DNA of 64,000 nt from Bin87 sp965217175 (GCA_965217175.1 OZ244251.1:1860001-1924000), one strand, 5' to 3'. Shown: positions 33,716 through 43,211, counted from the stretch's first letter. Numbers and translations are program-made. The notes: a model not told the origin generated them from the letters alone.

Positions 33716-34993
33716 ATGTTGAAAAACTTCCTGCCCTTCCGCAAACACCGGGCCCGCAGAGTCGATTGCGATCATCCAATAGCGACATTGGAATTTGGCC
33801 GGTACCGCCGTGCTCTCAGGTTGCCCATTCTGTTGACGCTCGCGTTGACGATGCTGTTGTTAGCCGGTGCGGCGGGCTGCACTCCCAACCTGGGCGCGTC
33901 GACGCGCGGTTGGGGAGCTATTGCGGCGGACCTTGGGGTGGTTTACGCAACCACGCTTTCCGGCCAGGTATTGGCTTTGGACGATTTCGGCTCAGACGGG
34001 GTCAGCGTGCGGTGGTTGTCGACCGTTGGCGGAGAAGAAGGGTTTGGCGGGGCGTACGGGTCGCCTACGATTGGCCGTTACTTGTACGTGTCCGCCATTG
34101 ACGGGCACATTTACGCTTTGAATCCTCCCGCGACTGCCGGCGCAGTGGAAACGGCATGGCGCAACCCGCCGGTTGTTTCGGAGGATGATGTGGTGCCGCT
34201 GGTCGGCAGTGCGGCCCTGGACGAAGCGGGAGGGATAATAGCGGTTGGGTCCGAAGATGGGGGTCTTTATGCCTTCGATGCGATTACCGGGGCAGCGCTC
34301 TCCTGGTCGCCGTACCGAACCGAACGCGAAATCTGGTCAACGCCGGTGCTCCAAAACGGGGTAGTCTATTTTGGATCCCAGGACGGAGCGGTTTACGCAG
34401 TGAGCCTGGCGACCGGCGAGTTGCTATGGCAGTTTCAAACCGGTGGAGCAGTGGTGGCGAAACCCCTGATCCACGGGAATTTGTTGATCGTGGGCTCGTT
34501 CGACCGTCAGTTGTATGCGCTCAGCCTGCAAAGCGGGGCGCTGGCATGGCAGTTTGAGGCCGGCAATTGGTGGTGGGCAACCCCGGTTGCCTCGGAGCGC
34601 GTGATATGGGCGCCCGCCATGGACGGCAAAGTGTATGCCCTGGACCAGAACGGTCAGTTGCTGTGGGAGCATGACATGGGTTCTCCGGTAGTTGCGAGTC
34701 CGGTTTTACTGGAGCGCGGTTTGGTGGTGGCGTCGGTGGACGGCAAACTGTCGGTACTGCGAGCGTCCGGGACCGATCACGGCCCATCGCGGGAGATAGC
34801 ATCGCTAACGGTGGGTGACGCAGAGATTAAAGCGCCGTTGGCAGTGGTGAAAAACGCGGTTGGGCTGCCGTCGACGCCGACGGATTCGGTGTATATCGGC
34901 TCAGACGATGGCACCGTCCGTCGGGTTCAGGTGGTGTCCGGCATCAATATACTGTGGTGCTTCGACACTACCGAACAGGCCCGATGCAACTAG
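33716..34993 (+). CDS. PQQ-like beta-propeller lipoprotein (BamB-like fold)
   Basis: 425 residues. A basic N-terminus, hydrophobic helix about 36-52, and AAGC around Cys55 suggest a lipoprotein signal. The rest is repeats of the PQQ/BamB type: VYFGSQDGAVYAVSLATGELLWQF, LYALSLQSGALAWQFEAG, VYALDQNGQLLWEHD. Such propellers serve as binding platforms at membranes. It sits between yidD and yidC, eight nt after yidD, so a link with membrane protein insertion is plausible but unproven. Confidence 0.85.
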   Translation: MLKNFLPFRKHRARRVDCDHPIATLEFGRYRRALRLPILLTLALTMLLLAGAAGCTPNLGASTRGWGAIAADLGVVYATTLSGQVLALDDFGSDGVSVRWLSTVGGEEGFGGAYGSPTIGRYLYVSAIDGHIYALNPPATAGAVETAWRNPPVVSEDDVVPLVGSAALDEAGGIIAVGSEDGGLYAFDAITGAALSWSPYRTEREIWSTPVLQNGVVYFGSQDGAVYAVSLATGELLWQFQTGGAVVAKPLIHGNLLIVGSFDRQLYALSLQSGALAWQFEAGNWWWATPVASERVIWAPAMDGKVYALDQNGQLLWEHDMGSPVVASPVLLERGLVVASVDGKLSVLRASGTDHGPSREIASLTVGDAEIKAPLAVVKNAVGLPSTPTDSVYIGSDDGTVRRVQVVSGINILWCFDTTEQARCN

Positions 34994-35062
34994 TCCAATG
35001 ATTGAGAATACAGCAGTACACAGATATGTCGTTCAGGCGATAGTCGCACAGAGCAGGTAATA

Positions 35063-35992
35063 GTGGAATTTCTGTCCATATTTGGATTGCTTTGGAACGA
35101 AGTAATCATTCGCCCAATGCTCAATGCCCTCATGGTGTTGTACGTTGTGTGCTTTTCCCAGATGGGAATTGCCATCATCGTGTTTACGGTGATGGTGCGA
35201 GTCCTGACGATCCCGCTTACGGTGCGACAGTTGCGGCAGATGCGGTCGATGACGGGGTTGCAACCGAGGGTTCGGGAGATACAGCAACGTTACGCCGGCG
35301 ATCGGTCGCGGATTTCCCAGGAGACCATGAGGTTGTATCGGGAAACCGGGGTTAGCCCCATCGGTTGTTTGGGGCCGCTGATCATACAGATGCCCATATT
35401 GATCGGGTTATTCCGGGTGCTGATACAAACGTTGTTCAACAACCCGGAAGACCTGGTGAAGTTGTCAGGCAAGCTGTACCCGTGGATTACGTTCGTGCCC
35501 ATTCACGCCGCGGCCCCGGTGAACAGCCATTTTCTTTGGCTGGACTTGAGCTTGCCGGACCCTTCGCCGATCGTGATGCCGATTTTGGTTGCGGTTTCAA
35601 CCTGGGTACAGCAAAAGATGACGCAGATGCCCTCGCCGGATCCGCGTCAACAGTCCAGCCAAACGATGATGTTGTGGATGATGCCCATATTTCTGGCGGC
35701 GTTCTCGTTGGGATGGCCCAGCGGATTGCCATTGTATTGGGTAGTATCCAATCTCATCGGAATAGGAATCCAGTACTTTATCACGGGCTGGGGGCCGCTA
35801 TTCCCTCTATTCCCGCGCCGGTCCGCGGGGCCGGCAGACGCTGGTCCCGCTGAGGCGGCGCCCGACCCACAGGAGAATGTAGCCGATGGATCAAGTAGTG
35901 CAAACCGGTCGGACCGTAGAAGAGGCCGTAGACCTGGCACTCGCAGCGCTCGACGCAGACCACAGCGAGGTGGAGGTCGAAATACTAAGTAG
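35063..35992 (+). CDS. yidC: Membrane protein insertase YidC (Oxa1/60KD type)
   Basis: 309 residues. Conserved: IIVFTVMVRVLTIPLTVRQLRQMRSMTGLQPRVREIQQRY with the functional Arg in TM1 region, CLGPLIIQMPILIGLF, and the last helices LPLYWVVSNLIGIGIQYFI. It lacks the large periplasmic domain of Gram-negative YidC. The C-terminus is strongly basic (RSDRRRGRRPGTRSARRRPQ), like tails that contact ribosomes. GTG start. The final 107 nt overlap jag in another frame. Confidence 0.94.
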   Translation: MEFLSIFGLLWNEVIIRPMLNALMVLYVVCFSQMGIAIIVFTVMVRVLTIPLTVRQLRQMRSMTGLQPRVREIQQRYAGDRSRISQETMRLYRETGVSPIGCLGPLIIQMPILIGLFRVLIQTLFNNPEDLVKLSGKLYPWITFVPIHAAAPVNSHFLWLDLSLPDPSPIVMPILVAVSTWVQQKMTQMPSPDPRQQSSQTMMLWMMPIFLAAFSLGWPSGLPLYWVVSNLIGIGIQYFITGWGPLFPLFPRRSAGPADAGPAEAAPDPQENVADGSSSANRSDRRRGRRPGTRSARRRPQRGGGRNTK

Positions 35993-36620
35993 GGGACGCC
36001 AGGGATTTCTGGGCATAGGCGGTGAACTGGCAGAAGTCCGCGTAACGCTCCTTGTTACAGATCCGGTCCCCGAAGGTGACGATGAGGCGGAGGCTGAATC
36101 GGAACCCGACGGAGAAGCCCCGGATTCCGGCCGGGAGGCAGCTGCCCCGGCGGCGGGTACGCCCGCCGAACTGGCCGTGCAATCCGTGGAGCGTATTCTC
36201 GATATGGTGGGAGCCGAGGTAGACGTTACGTTACGGGCAGAACACGATGAGGCGGCCGGGGGGCCCGTAATTGACATCAACGGCCCGGATTCCGGGTTGC
36301 TCATCGGGCGGAGAGGCAACACCCTGCAGTCATTGCAGTTTATCGTCCAGAGCATCGTCCGTCAGCAGTTGAACCAGGACGTTCGAGTGTCGCTGGATGT
36401 GGAGCAATACCGGCAGCGACGGGAAGATTCCCTGCGGGAAATGGCCGACCGCGTGGCGGATCGTGTGGCGCAAACCGGCCGCAGCATCACCCTGGAGCCC
36501 ATGACACCTTCGGATCGCCGGATAATCCACATGTTTCTGGACGAACGCGGCGGCATACGAACTGAAAGCGTTGGCTACGGTGAGAGCCGCAAAGTTCAGA
36601 TCATTCCGGAGCGAGATTAG
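35886..36620 (+). CDS. jag: RNA-binding protein Jag/KhpB
   Basis: 244 residues: Jag-N domain (TVEEAVDLALAALDADHSEVEVEIL with GFLGIGG), an acidic linker, a KH domain with DSGLLIGRRGNTLQSLQ (the GxxG loop here IGRRG), and R3H with a conserved RxxxH in SDRRIIHMFL. Binds RNA and affects cell-wall/division regulation in Gram-positives. Start ATG supported by AGGAG; the first 107 nt overlap yidC. Confidence 0.93.
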   Translation: MDQVVQTGRTVEEAVDLALAALDADHSEVEVEILSRGRQGFLGIGGELAEVRVTLLVTDPVPEGDDEAEAESEPDGEAPDSGREAAAPAAGTPAELAVQSVERILDMVGAEVDVTLRAEHDEAAGGPVIDINGPDSGLLIGRRGNTLQSLQFIVQSIVRQQLNQDVRVSLDVEQYRQRREDSLREMADRVADRVAQTGRSITLEPMTPSDRRIIHMFLDERGGIRTESVGYGESRKVQIIPERD

Positions 36621-36672
36621 TTGGGGGCCTTCACAGAGTAAATCGAGTTTCCGGGAAATCGCAAATTGCATT

Positions 36673-36700
36673 TTGGTTTTCGTCTCCCGGGGACTACAAT
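36673..36700 (+). promoter_or_regulatory. Predicted promoter for purF
   Basis: TTGGTT (36673-36678), 16-nt spacer, TACAAT (36695-36700), 58 nt before the purF ATG. No purine riboswitch motif is recognisable in the short leader. Confidence 0.5.
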
Positions 36701-36758
36701 GGAATCCAGTCGACGTAGAAGCGTTGACCCAAATCGGGACGCAAAATAGAATGCAGCT

Positions 36759-38207
36759 ATGATCTTCTGGTTTTCCGGCACCGGAAATGCGCGACCCTTC
36801 GACCACCCTCGAGAAGAGTGTGGCGTTGTGGGCGTGTATTCGCCCGGCGGCCGTTCGGCTCCGACCACGGCGATAGGACTTTTCGCGCTGCAGCACCGAG
36901 GGCAGGAATCGGCCGGGGTTGCCGTTTCAGACGAAGGCTCCCTGCGGGTACATACCGGGATGGGCCTGGTGTCCGAAGCCTTCTCCGACGTAGACCTGGA
37001 CGATATGCCCGGCGAACTCAGCATCGGGCACACGCGCTATTCGACCACGGGCTCGAGCGACGCCCGCAACGCGCAACCCCTGAAGGTGGACGGATTGAAT
37101 GGTCCGCTGGTGGTGGCCCACAACGGCAACATCATCAATGCCGTTCAATTGCGCGAACAGGCAGAGAATCGCTGGGGTTGCGAGTTTGCAACTACCACCG
37201 ACACAGAAGTGGTGGCGCACCTGTTGGCCAACGCCCCGGGCGCGACGTGGGCGGAGCGGCTGTTTTACGGTATGCGCATCATGCAGGGCGCATTCTCACT
37301 GTCCATCCTTACGCCAGACTCGCTGATCGCGGCCCGCGATCCACTGGGCATCCGGCCGTTGTGTCTCGGCCGTCTCGAAGACGGTTGGGTGGTGGCCTCA
37401 GAAACGTGCGCTCTGGATCACATGCAGGCCGAATTCGTACGCGAACTGGAACCCGGCGAGGTCCTGGTTGTCGATCATAGTGGGATCACCTCCGAGGTTT
37501 TCAGTGGATCCGCCCGCCGCGGTCGCGCCCTTTGCGTTTTCGAGTGGATTTACTTCGCTCGCCCGGATAGCATCATGGACGGCCAATTGATGCACAGCGC
37601 CCGTGAAGAGATGGGAGCGCGGTTGGCGAAAGAACACCCCGCGGAAGCTGATCTGGTGATCGGGATACCGGATTCTTCTACGTCGGCGGCGGTGGGATAT
37701 TCCCGTGAGTCGGGTATACCTTTTGCCAACGGGCTGGTGCGTAACCGCTACGTGGGTCGCACGTTCATCGAGCCCGAGCAACAGCGGCGGGACCGTGGCG
37801 TCCGCCAAAAGTTCAACCCCATGCCGTCCATATTGCGCGGCAAACGGCTGGTGGTGGTCGACGATAGCATCGTGAGGGGCACGACGACTCCGCATGTGGT
37901 GGAGCTGCTCCGCCGGGCCGGCGCCAGCGAGGTGCATTTGCGGGTTTGTGCGCCCCCGATCAGGCACCCCTGCTATTTGGGCGTGGATATGGCGACCCGG
38001 GATGAGTTGATCGCGGCCAAACACAGCATCGACGAGATTCGCCAAATCACCGGCGCGGACAGCCTTGGGTATTTGAGCGTCGACGGTTTGCTAGGTCTGG
38101 TGCGAGGTCAACAGGGGGGGTTCTGCGACGCCTGCTTCACGGGGAACTATCCGGTTCCGGTGCAACTGGATCTGGGGAAAATGTCGCTGGACCGCACCGG
38201 TTCCTGA
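36759..38207 (+). CDS. purF: Amidophosphoribosyltransferase
   Basis: 482 residues, first step of purine synthesis (PRPP + glutamine). A 20-residue propeptide precedes the glutaminase nucleophile Cys21 (PREECGVVGVY), as in Bacillus-type enzymes. Fe-S ligand cysteines fit: CVFEWIYFARPDS, RHPCYLGVD and FCDACFTGNYP. PRPP loop is VVVDDSIVRGTTT. Followed by purM after 22 nt. Confidence 0.97.
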   Translation: MIFWFSGTGNARPFDHPREECGVVGVYSPGGRSAPTTAIGLFALQHRGQESAGVAVSDEGSLRVHTGMGLVSEAFSDVDLDDMPGELSIGHTRYSTTGSSDARNAQPLKVDGLNGPLVVAHNGNIINAVQLREQAENRWGCEFATTTDTEVVAHLLANAPGATWAERLFYGMRIMQGAFSLSILTPDSLIAARDPLGIRPLCLGRLEDGWVVASETCALDHMQAEFVRELEPGEVLVVDHSGITSEVFSGSARRGRALCVFEWIYFARPDSIMDGQLMHSAREEMGARLAKEHPAEADLVIGIPDSSTSAAVGYSRESGIPFANGLVRNRYVGRTFIEPEQQRRDRGVRQKFNPMPSILRGKRLVVVDDSIVRGTTTPHVVELLRRAGASEVHLRVCAPPIRHPCYLGVDMATRDELIAAKHSIDEIRQITGADSLGYLSVDGLLGLVRGQQGGFCDACFTGNYPVPVQLDLGKMSLDRTGS

Positions 38208-38229
38208 TCCCAATGCCAGGGTCCGCAGC

Positions 38230-39252
38230 ATGACCTCATCAGGCACCTACGAGGGCGCCGGCGTGTCCCTCGACGCAATGGATGGACTGAAAGACCGAAT
38301 CAAGGCGTTTGCGGCGATGACGCATGGTCCCCAGGTCCTGGAAAGCGGAGGATTCGCGGGCCTTTTCGCGTTGTCGGGTTTAGCAGAACCCGTGTTGGTG
38401 GCCAGCACCGACGGCGTGGGCACCAAGTTGAAAATCGCGGCCCAACTCGGTCACTACGAAGGTGTGGGGCAGGATCTGGTGACCCTGAACGTCAACGATA
38501 TTCTAACCAAAGGCGCCCGTCCGTTATTTTTCCTGGACTACGTTGCATTCAGCGCGATGGACGAGCATCGTCTGGAGATGCTGATGCGCGGCATGGCCTG
38601 GGGGTGCCGGGAGGTCGGTTGTGCTTTGATCGGCGGCGAGACTGCCCAACTGCCGGGAGTCTACAGCGATGCAGATTTCGACCTGGCGGGTTTTGTGGTT
38701 GGGGTGGTCGAACGAAGCCAGTTGCTGGACGGCAGCGCCATCCAGCCGGGAGACAGGTTGGTTGGAATCCCCTCCAGTGGCGTGCATACCAACGGATACT
38801 CCCTGGTACGCCAGGTGTTCAATCTGGACAACGATCCTGAGGCGTTGTTTAGGAAACCCGATGGCCTGGGCAGAAATCTTGGCGATGAGCTGATGGTGCG
38901 TCACCGGGCCTATTACCCACTCCTGGAGCCATTCCTGGGTAGTGTCAAGGCGCTAAGCCACATCACGGGCGGTGGACTACCGGGCAAGTTACCTTCCGTG
39001 TTGCCCGATAACATGGCGGCCGAAATCCAACCGGGTAGCTGGCGGGTGTTGCCGGTATTTGATGCGATCCAGCGTGCTGGAAATGTAAGCGACCATGAGA
39101 TGTACCGGGTTTTCAATATGGGATTGGGTATGGTCGCCGTGTGCGACGAGACCGGGGCGGTCGAGTTGATGCAGGGTGTTTCTGATGCGGTTGACGTTGG
39201 ACGGGTAGTTGCCCGTACGGGCGACGCGCGTTTGATTTTCGGTGGTGCGTAA
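38230..39252 (+). CDS. purM: Phosphoribosylformylglycinamidine cyclo-ligase
   Basis: 340 residues, AIR synthetase. Landmarks: ASTDGVGTKLKIA, VGQDLVTLNVNDILTKGARPLFFLDY, LIGGETAQLPGVY, and GIPSSGVHTNGYSLVR. Converts FGAM to AIR with ATP. Middle gene of the plus-strand pur block. Confidence 0.97.
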   Translation: MTSSGTYEGAGVSLDAMDGLKDRIKAFAAMTHGPQVLESGGFAGLFALSGLAEPVLVASTDGVGTKLKIAAQLGHYEGVGQDLVTLNVNDILTKGARPLFFLDYVAFSAMDEHRLEMLMRGMAWGCREVGCALIGGETAQLPGVYSDADFDLAGFVVGVVERSQLLDGSAIQPGDRLVGIPSSGVHTNGYSLVRQVFNLDNDPEALFRKPDGLGRNLGDELMVRHRAYYPLLEPFLGSVKALSHITGGGLPGKLPSVLPDNMAAEIQPGSWRVLPVFDAIQRAGNVSDHEMYRVFNMGLGMVAVCDETGAVELMQGVSDAVDVGRVVARTGDARLIFGGA

Positions 39253-39370
39253 CCCATAGGACGGCGAGCATCGATCGCCGCTCCCAGCCCGATCGGACCA
39301 GATAACCGCCACGTGCATCGAGGCCAGGAAACTCACGCATATTCATGCAAATCGAAGGGGAAACGATACT

Positions 39371-40909
39371 GTGAAAGCCTTATTGAGCGTTTACGATAAA
39401 ACCGGCATTGAAGACCTGGGCCGGCGATTGACCAAAGCCGGCATCGAGTTGATCAGCACTGGCGGCACGCATCGCAGCCTGACGGACGCCGGCGTACCGG
39501 TAAAACAGGTTTCGGACGTAACCGGCTCGCCCGAAATTCTGGACGGCCGTGTCAAAACGCTGCACCCCACGATCCACGGGGGATTGCTGGCCCGCCGTGG
39601 TTCGCCCGACCACATGGCAGAATTGGAACATCACGGAATAGACGCCATCGACGTGGTTGTCGTGAACCTGTATCCATTCGTTGAAACCATCAGCCAGCCT
39701 GGCGTCACCCTGGACGACGCGCTGGAGAATATCGATATCGGCGGGCCCACCATGCTGAGGGCGGCAGCCAAGAACTATCCGGACGTGGCGGTGGTGGTAG
39801 ACCCTGAGGACTACGAATGGGTGGCCGATGGATTGACGGCCGGCGGCCTGGATTCGGAGCAGCGCCGATCACTGGCGGCGAAAGCTTTTCAGCATGTGGC
39901 CGCCTATGACGCCGCCGTTGCCGCCTATCTGGCGGAAGACCCAGCCGCTGAACAGGAAATGCCCAGGCAGGTGACTATCGGGCTATCGCGCGTGTCCACC
40001 TTGCGCTACGGCGAAAACCCCCACCAGCGGGGCGCGCTGTATCTGCCAGTGTCGGGAGGCTCCGGTGGAATCGCCCGGGCCCAGCAGCTGCATGGTCGGG
40101 AGTTGTCGTTCAACAACTTGATGGACGCCGACGCTGCCTGGCGCATAGTGTCGGATTACGATGACTCCTCGGTGTGCGTTATCAAACACGCCAATCCCTG
40201 CGGCCTGGCTTCGCGGCCCGATGTGGCGGAAGCGTATCGATTGGCGTTCGAAGGCGACCCGGTTTCCGCCTTCGGCGGCATCGTAGGATTCAACCGTCCC
40301 GTCACCGCGGAAGCGGCCAAGGCAATGGACCCGGTGTTTTACGAGGTCGTAGTGGCTCCGGCCTACGACGACGACGCATTGGCGGCGTTGCGGCGCAAGC
40401 GCAACCTCAGGATTTTGACGGTTCAGCCGGCCGTGGCCGGAGCCGGGGCCGCCGATTACGACGTGCGGCTGTTGAGCGGCGGAGTACTGGTGCAGACACA
40501 CGACGCCATCGTTGAGGACCGAAACCAATGGACTACCGCAACGAAAAGGGCGCCAACCGCAGCCGAACTGGATGATCTCGCGTTCGCATGGACGGCGGTG
40601 AAACACATCAAGTCCAACGCGATCGCGTTCGTGAAACACAAAACACTGGTCGGTATGGGAGCTGGCCAACCGAACCGCGTGGTCAGCGTGCATCTTTCCC
40701 AGCGGGCCGCTGGAGACAAAGCTGCTGGGTGCGTGTTGGCGTCCGACGCGTTTTTCCCCTTCCCCGACAATATCGAGCTGGCAGCCGAAGCGGGAATCAC
40801 GGCCATTGTCCAGCCGGGCGGCTCCATCAGGGACGACGAAGTCATTGCGGCCGCTGATGAGGCCGGTATTGCGATGGTGTTCACCGGCGTGAGGCATTTC
40901 CGACACTAA
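39371..40909 (+). CDS. purH: Bifunctional AICAR transformylase/IMP cyclohydrolase
   Basis: 512 residues, last two steps to IMP. N-terminal MGS-like cyclohydrolase (LLSVYDKTGIEDLGRRL, ISTGGTHRSL) and C-terminal transformylase (LRYGENPHQRGALY, VIKHANPCGLAS, ending GIAMVFTGVRHFRH). Preceded by a 118-nt gap after purM and followed by a nuclease gene after 7 nt. Confidence 0.97.
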   Translation: MKALLSVYDKTGIEDLGRRLTKAGIELISTGGTHRSLTDAGVPVKQVSDVTGSPEILDGRVKTLHPTIHGGLLARRGSPDHMAELEHHGIDAIDVVVVNLYPFVETISQPGVTLDDALENIDIGGPTMLRAAAKNYPDVAVVVDPEDYEWVADGLTAGGLDSEQRRSLAAKAFQHVAAYDAAVAAYLAEDPAAEQEMPRQVTIGLSRVSTLRYGENPHQRGALYLPVSGGSGGIARAQQLHGRELSFNNLMDADAAWRIVSDYDDSSVCVIKHANPCGLASRPDVAEAYRLAFEGDPVSAFGGIVGFNRPVTAEAAKAMDPVFYEVVVAPAYDDDALAALRRKRNLRILTVQPAVAGAGAADYDVRLLSGGVLVQTHDAIVEDRNQWTTATKRAPTAAELDDLAFAWTAVKHIKSNAIAFVKHKTLVGMGAGQPNRVVSVHLSQRAAGDKAAGCVLASDAFFPFPDNIELAAEAGITAIVQPGGSIRDDEVIAAADEAGIAMVFTGVRHFRH

Positions 40910-40916
40910 GATCCCG

Positions 40917-41411
40917 GTGGATGCTTACCTGGACATCGAAACTACGGGATTCATTGGCAGATCCTATCCCACAGTGGTGGGCATAGCGGTGGATTTTCCA
41001 GGCGACTGGTTCGTGGAGCAGCTGGTTGGCGCGGATATCACCGCTGATGCGATCCGGCACGTCCTGGAAGGTGTCACCACCGTTTACACGTTCAACGGAG
41101 CCGGCTTCGATCTTCCGTATTTGGCCTGGAAACCGGGCGTAGATCTGCGCCGGTCGCTGGACCACCGGGACCTGATGCAGTGGTGCCGGCGGGCCGGGTT
41201 GCGGGGTGGCCTGAAGCGCATTGAAAAATCGTTGGGGATTCAGCGCTCTTTGCCCGATGTTGATGGGTATGACGCCGTGCTGCTTTGGCAAAAATATATC
41301 AACGAGCAGAGTAAGGACGCGCTGGACCTGCTGCTGGAATACAACCGTGCCGATGTCGAAAATTTATATGTCCTGCGCAACATGCTGGAAGGAAATCATA
41401 ACTGGAGGTAA
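40917..41411 (+). CDS. RNase H-like / DEDD 3'-5' exonuclease-like protein
   Basis: 164 residues matching the YprB/RNase_H_2 type. DEDD-style acidic residues: Asp and Glu in MDAYLDIETTGF, Asp in TFNGAGFDLPYL, and the last in YNRADVENLYVL. Short for an exonuclease but complete for this family. GTG start; cotranscribed with purH (7-nt gap) and followed by an SDR gene with 4-nt gap. Nucleic-acid target unknown. Confidence 0.82.
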   Translation: MDAYLDIETTGFIGRSYPTVVGIAVDFPGDWFVEQLVGADITADAIRHVLEGVTTVYTFNGAGFDLPYLAWKPGVDLRRSLDHRDLMQWCRRAGLRGGLKRIEKSLGIQRSLPDVDGYDAVLLWQKYINEQSKDALDLLLEYNRADVENLYVLRNMLEGNHNWR

Positions 41412-41415
41412 CAGG

Positions 41416-42213
41416 TTGGAGTTAGGATTGAAAGGCAAGAATGTCGTGGTGACCGGAGGGGGCACCAACATCGGCCGTGCTATCACGCTGGCGTTCGCGG
41501 TCGAGGGAAGCAACGTTGCCATCGCGGAATTGAACCGCACCGCCGGGGAACAGGTGGCCGCCGAGGTGAACGCGATGGACAACGGCGCAACGGCCATCGT
41601 GGTCGATGCGGATGTTACCGATAAGGCAAGGACTGACGCCATGATGGCTGAATTGGTCAGCCGCCTGGGTGGAGTGGACGTGCTGGTCAATAACGTAGGC
41701 TGGACCATCGACCGATTGTTCGTGGAAAAATCCCGGGACGAGCACGTAAAGGAAGTGGATTTGAACCTCTGGGGGGCCATCAACTGCATCAACGCAGTAT
41801 TGCCCCACATGATTGACCGGCAGTCCGGTTCCATCGTCAGCATCAGCAGCGATGCCGGCCGAATGGGCGAATATCGCGAGGCGGTTTATTCGGCTTGCAA
41901 AGCTGGGGTCATCGCGCTGAGCAAGTCGATCGCCAGGGAAACCGGGCGCTATGGTCTGCGGTTGAACATGGTTTGCCCGGGACTGGTTGTGCCGGCGCAG
42001 CAGGATGTGTCGAATCCCGATAGCATGTGGGCGCAGGGGATGCAGGATATCTTCACCGAAGACGTGCTGGAGCGGGTACGGCGGGCATACCCGTTGCGGC
42101 GAATGGGAACGGCGCAGGAGGTGGCGAACGCGGTGGTGTTCTTGGCTTCCGACGCGGCCAGCTTCATCACCGGCCAAACTCTGAGCGTTTCAGGTGGCTA
42201 CACCATGATGTAG
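41416..42213 (+). CDS. Short-chain dehydrogenase/reductase
   Basis: 265 residues. Cofactor motif VVTGGGTNIGRAI (residues 11-23), NNVGW, catalytic Ser in SIVSISSDAG, and YSACKAG with Tyr/Lys; C-terminal ITGQTLSVSGGY. TTG start at 41416 with GGAGG 7 nt upstream; the same frame runs further up through the nuclease gene, but that is overlap without signals. Substrate unknown. Ends at a strong terminator. Confidence 0.9.
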   Translation: MELGLKGKNVVVTGGGTNIGRAITLAFAVEGSNVAIAELNRTAGEQVAAEVNAMDNGATAIVVDADVTDKARTDAMMAELVSRLGGVDVLVNNVGWTIDRLFVEKSRDEHVKEVDLNLWGAINCINAVLPHMIDRQSGSIVSISSDAGRMGEYREAVYSACKAGVIALSKSIARETGRYGLRLNMVCPGLVVPAQQDVSNPDSMWAQGMQDIFTEDVLERVRRAYPLRRMGTAQEVANAVVFLASDAASFITGQTLSVSGGYTMM

Positions 42214-42232
42214 CGCGAACTCGCCAATTCAA

Positions 42233-42271
42233 ACTAAAGAGACGGCCCCACGGGCCGTCCCTTTAGTTTTC
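42233..42271. terminator. Bidirectional rho-independent terminator
   Basis: ACTAAAG-A-GACGGCCC / GGGCCGTC-C-CTTTAGT, 15 pairs with one mismatch and a CAC loop (42249-42251), ending in TTTT. Separates the SDR gene from the convergent duplicated-domain gene. Confidence 0.92.
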
Positions 42272-42331
42272 TGCTCTGCCAACAACGCGGGCAGCATCAG
42301 CCACCCACTTTGCTGCACGTCAGGTTGGTGG

Positions 42332-43135
42332 TTACTTTTGGTTGGTGCCTACCAGCGCCCAGGCCTTCTCTTCCATAGAGGGTATGACAGCCTGGACCAG
42401 ATTGTTGTCGAGCCCCTGTGCTACGGTTGGGTAGCCGGCTCGCTCAATCATGGTGGACAGGTTGCCTGCCTTGAACTGGTCGATAGTCCAGGCCAGAGTG
42501 TGACCGCTCGTGGTCGTGTCCCAATAGATCCGTACGTCCTGGTTACGCGGGCCGTAGTGGTAGTGGGGCGCGATCTCGAAGCAGTCAAACGCGAGGAGCT
42601 CGAACTCCTGGCCCAGATGGTCGGTCAGCACGTGAATGGCAACGCCGCGGTCATTGGCCGCGCCGATGTTGTCGCGGAATTCCACGCCGAACCGGATGTT
42701 GCCAGCCTCGTAAATGTGGTCGCCACGGAAGTGCGTTACGGTGCGGCGCTCTTCACGTGACTTGGCCAGGGCGCATGCTTCCACTTCGTCCATCTTGGTC
42801 TGGTCGACCGGGTTTGCCTGAATGGCGTCGGCCAGGTCATCGTAGCCGGAGCGGCGAACCATGGCGGTAAGATTGGTCCGGATGTTGTCCAACGTCCAGC
42901 CCAACGGGGTGCCGACCGTGGTCTTGTCCATGGGCAGCCGGATGTTGTGGTTCTCGGGGCCATAGTGGTAATGCGGCGCCTGGTCGAAGCAGTCAAAGCG
43001 CAGAATCTCGGTGTCATTACCGTCGATGTCGCCGTAAACCTGAACCATGAGTCCCTGGTCGGGCATGATCTCCCGCCGGTAGGACAGCGTTACGTCCACC
43101 GGTCCGACGTTGATGATGGTATCTCCCTTTTCCAT
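42332..43135 (-). CDS. Uncharacterised protein with duplicated HYHYGP domain
   Basis: 267 residues built of two related halves (about 40-105 and 175-240). Each half has FDCF-x-x-APHYHYGP-x-N (HYHYGP at 55-60 and 191-196), then R-[LI]-x-[MW]-D-[KT]-T-T-x-G-x-x-L-[GA]-W-T-[LI]-D and a helix ending in M-[VI]-x-R-[SA]-G-Y. The His/Tyr cluster and Asp/Cys suggest a metal or ligand site. No signal peptide. I do not recognise a characterised family. AGGAGG precedes the ATG; a strong promoter with an operator-like palindrome lies upstream. Confidence 0.75.
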   Translation of the reverse strand: MEKGDTIINVGPVDVTLSYRREIMPDQGLMVQVYGDIDGNDTEILRFDCFDQAPHYHYGPENHNIRLPMDKTTVGTPLGWTLDNIRTNLTAMVRRSGYDDLADAIQANPVDQTKMDEVEACALAKSREERRTVTHFRGDHIYEAGNIRFGVEFRDNIGAANDRGVAIHVLTDHLGQEFELLAFDCFEIAPHYHYGPRNQDVRIYWDTTTSGHTLAWTIDQFKAGNLSTMIERAGYPTVAQGLDNNLVQAVIPSMEEKAWALVGTNQK

Positions 43136-43211
43136 TTTGTCCTCCTGATTAAAGACAGATTGAATTGTTGTACGAACTAGTTAACCACTGCGTTCGTTAC
43201 ATGTTACGCGA

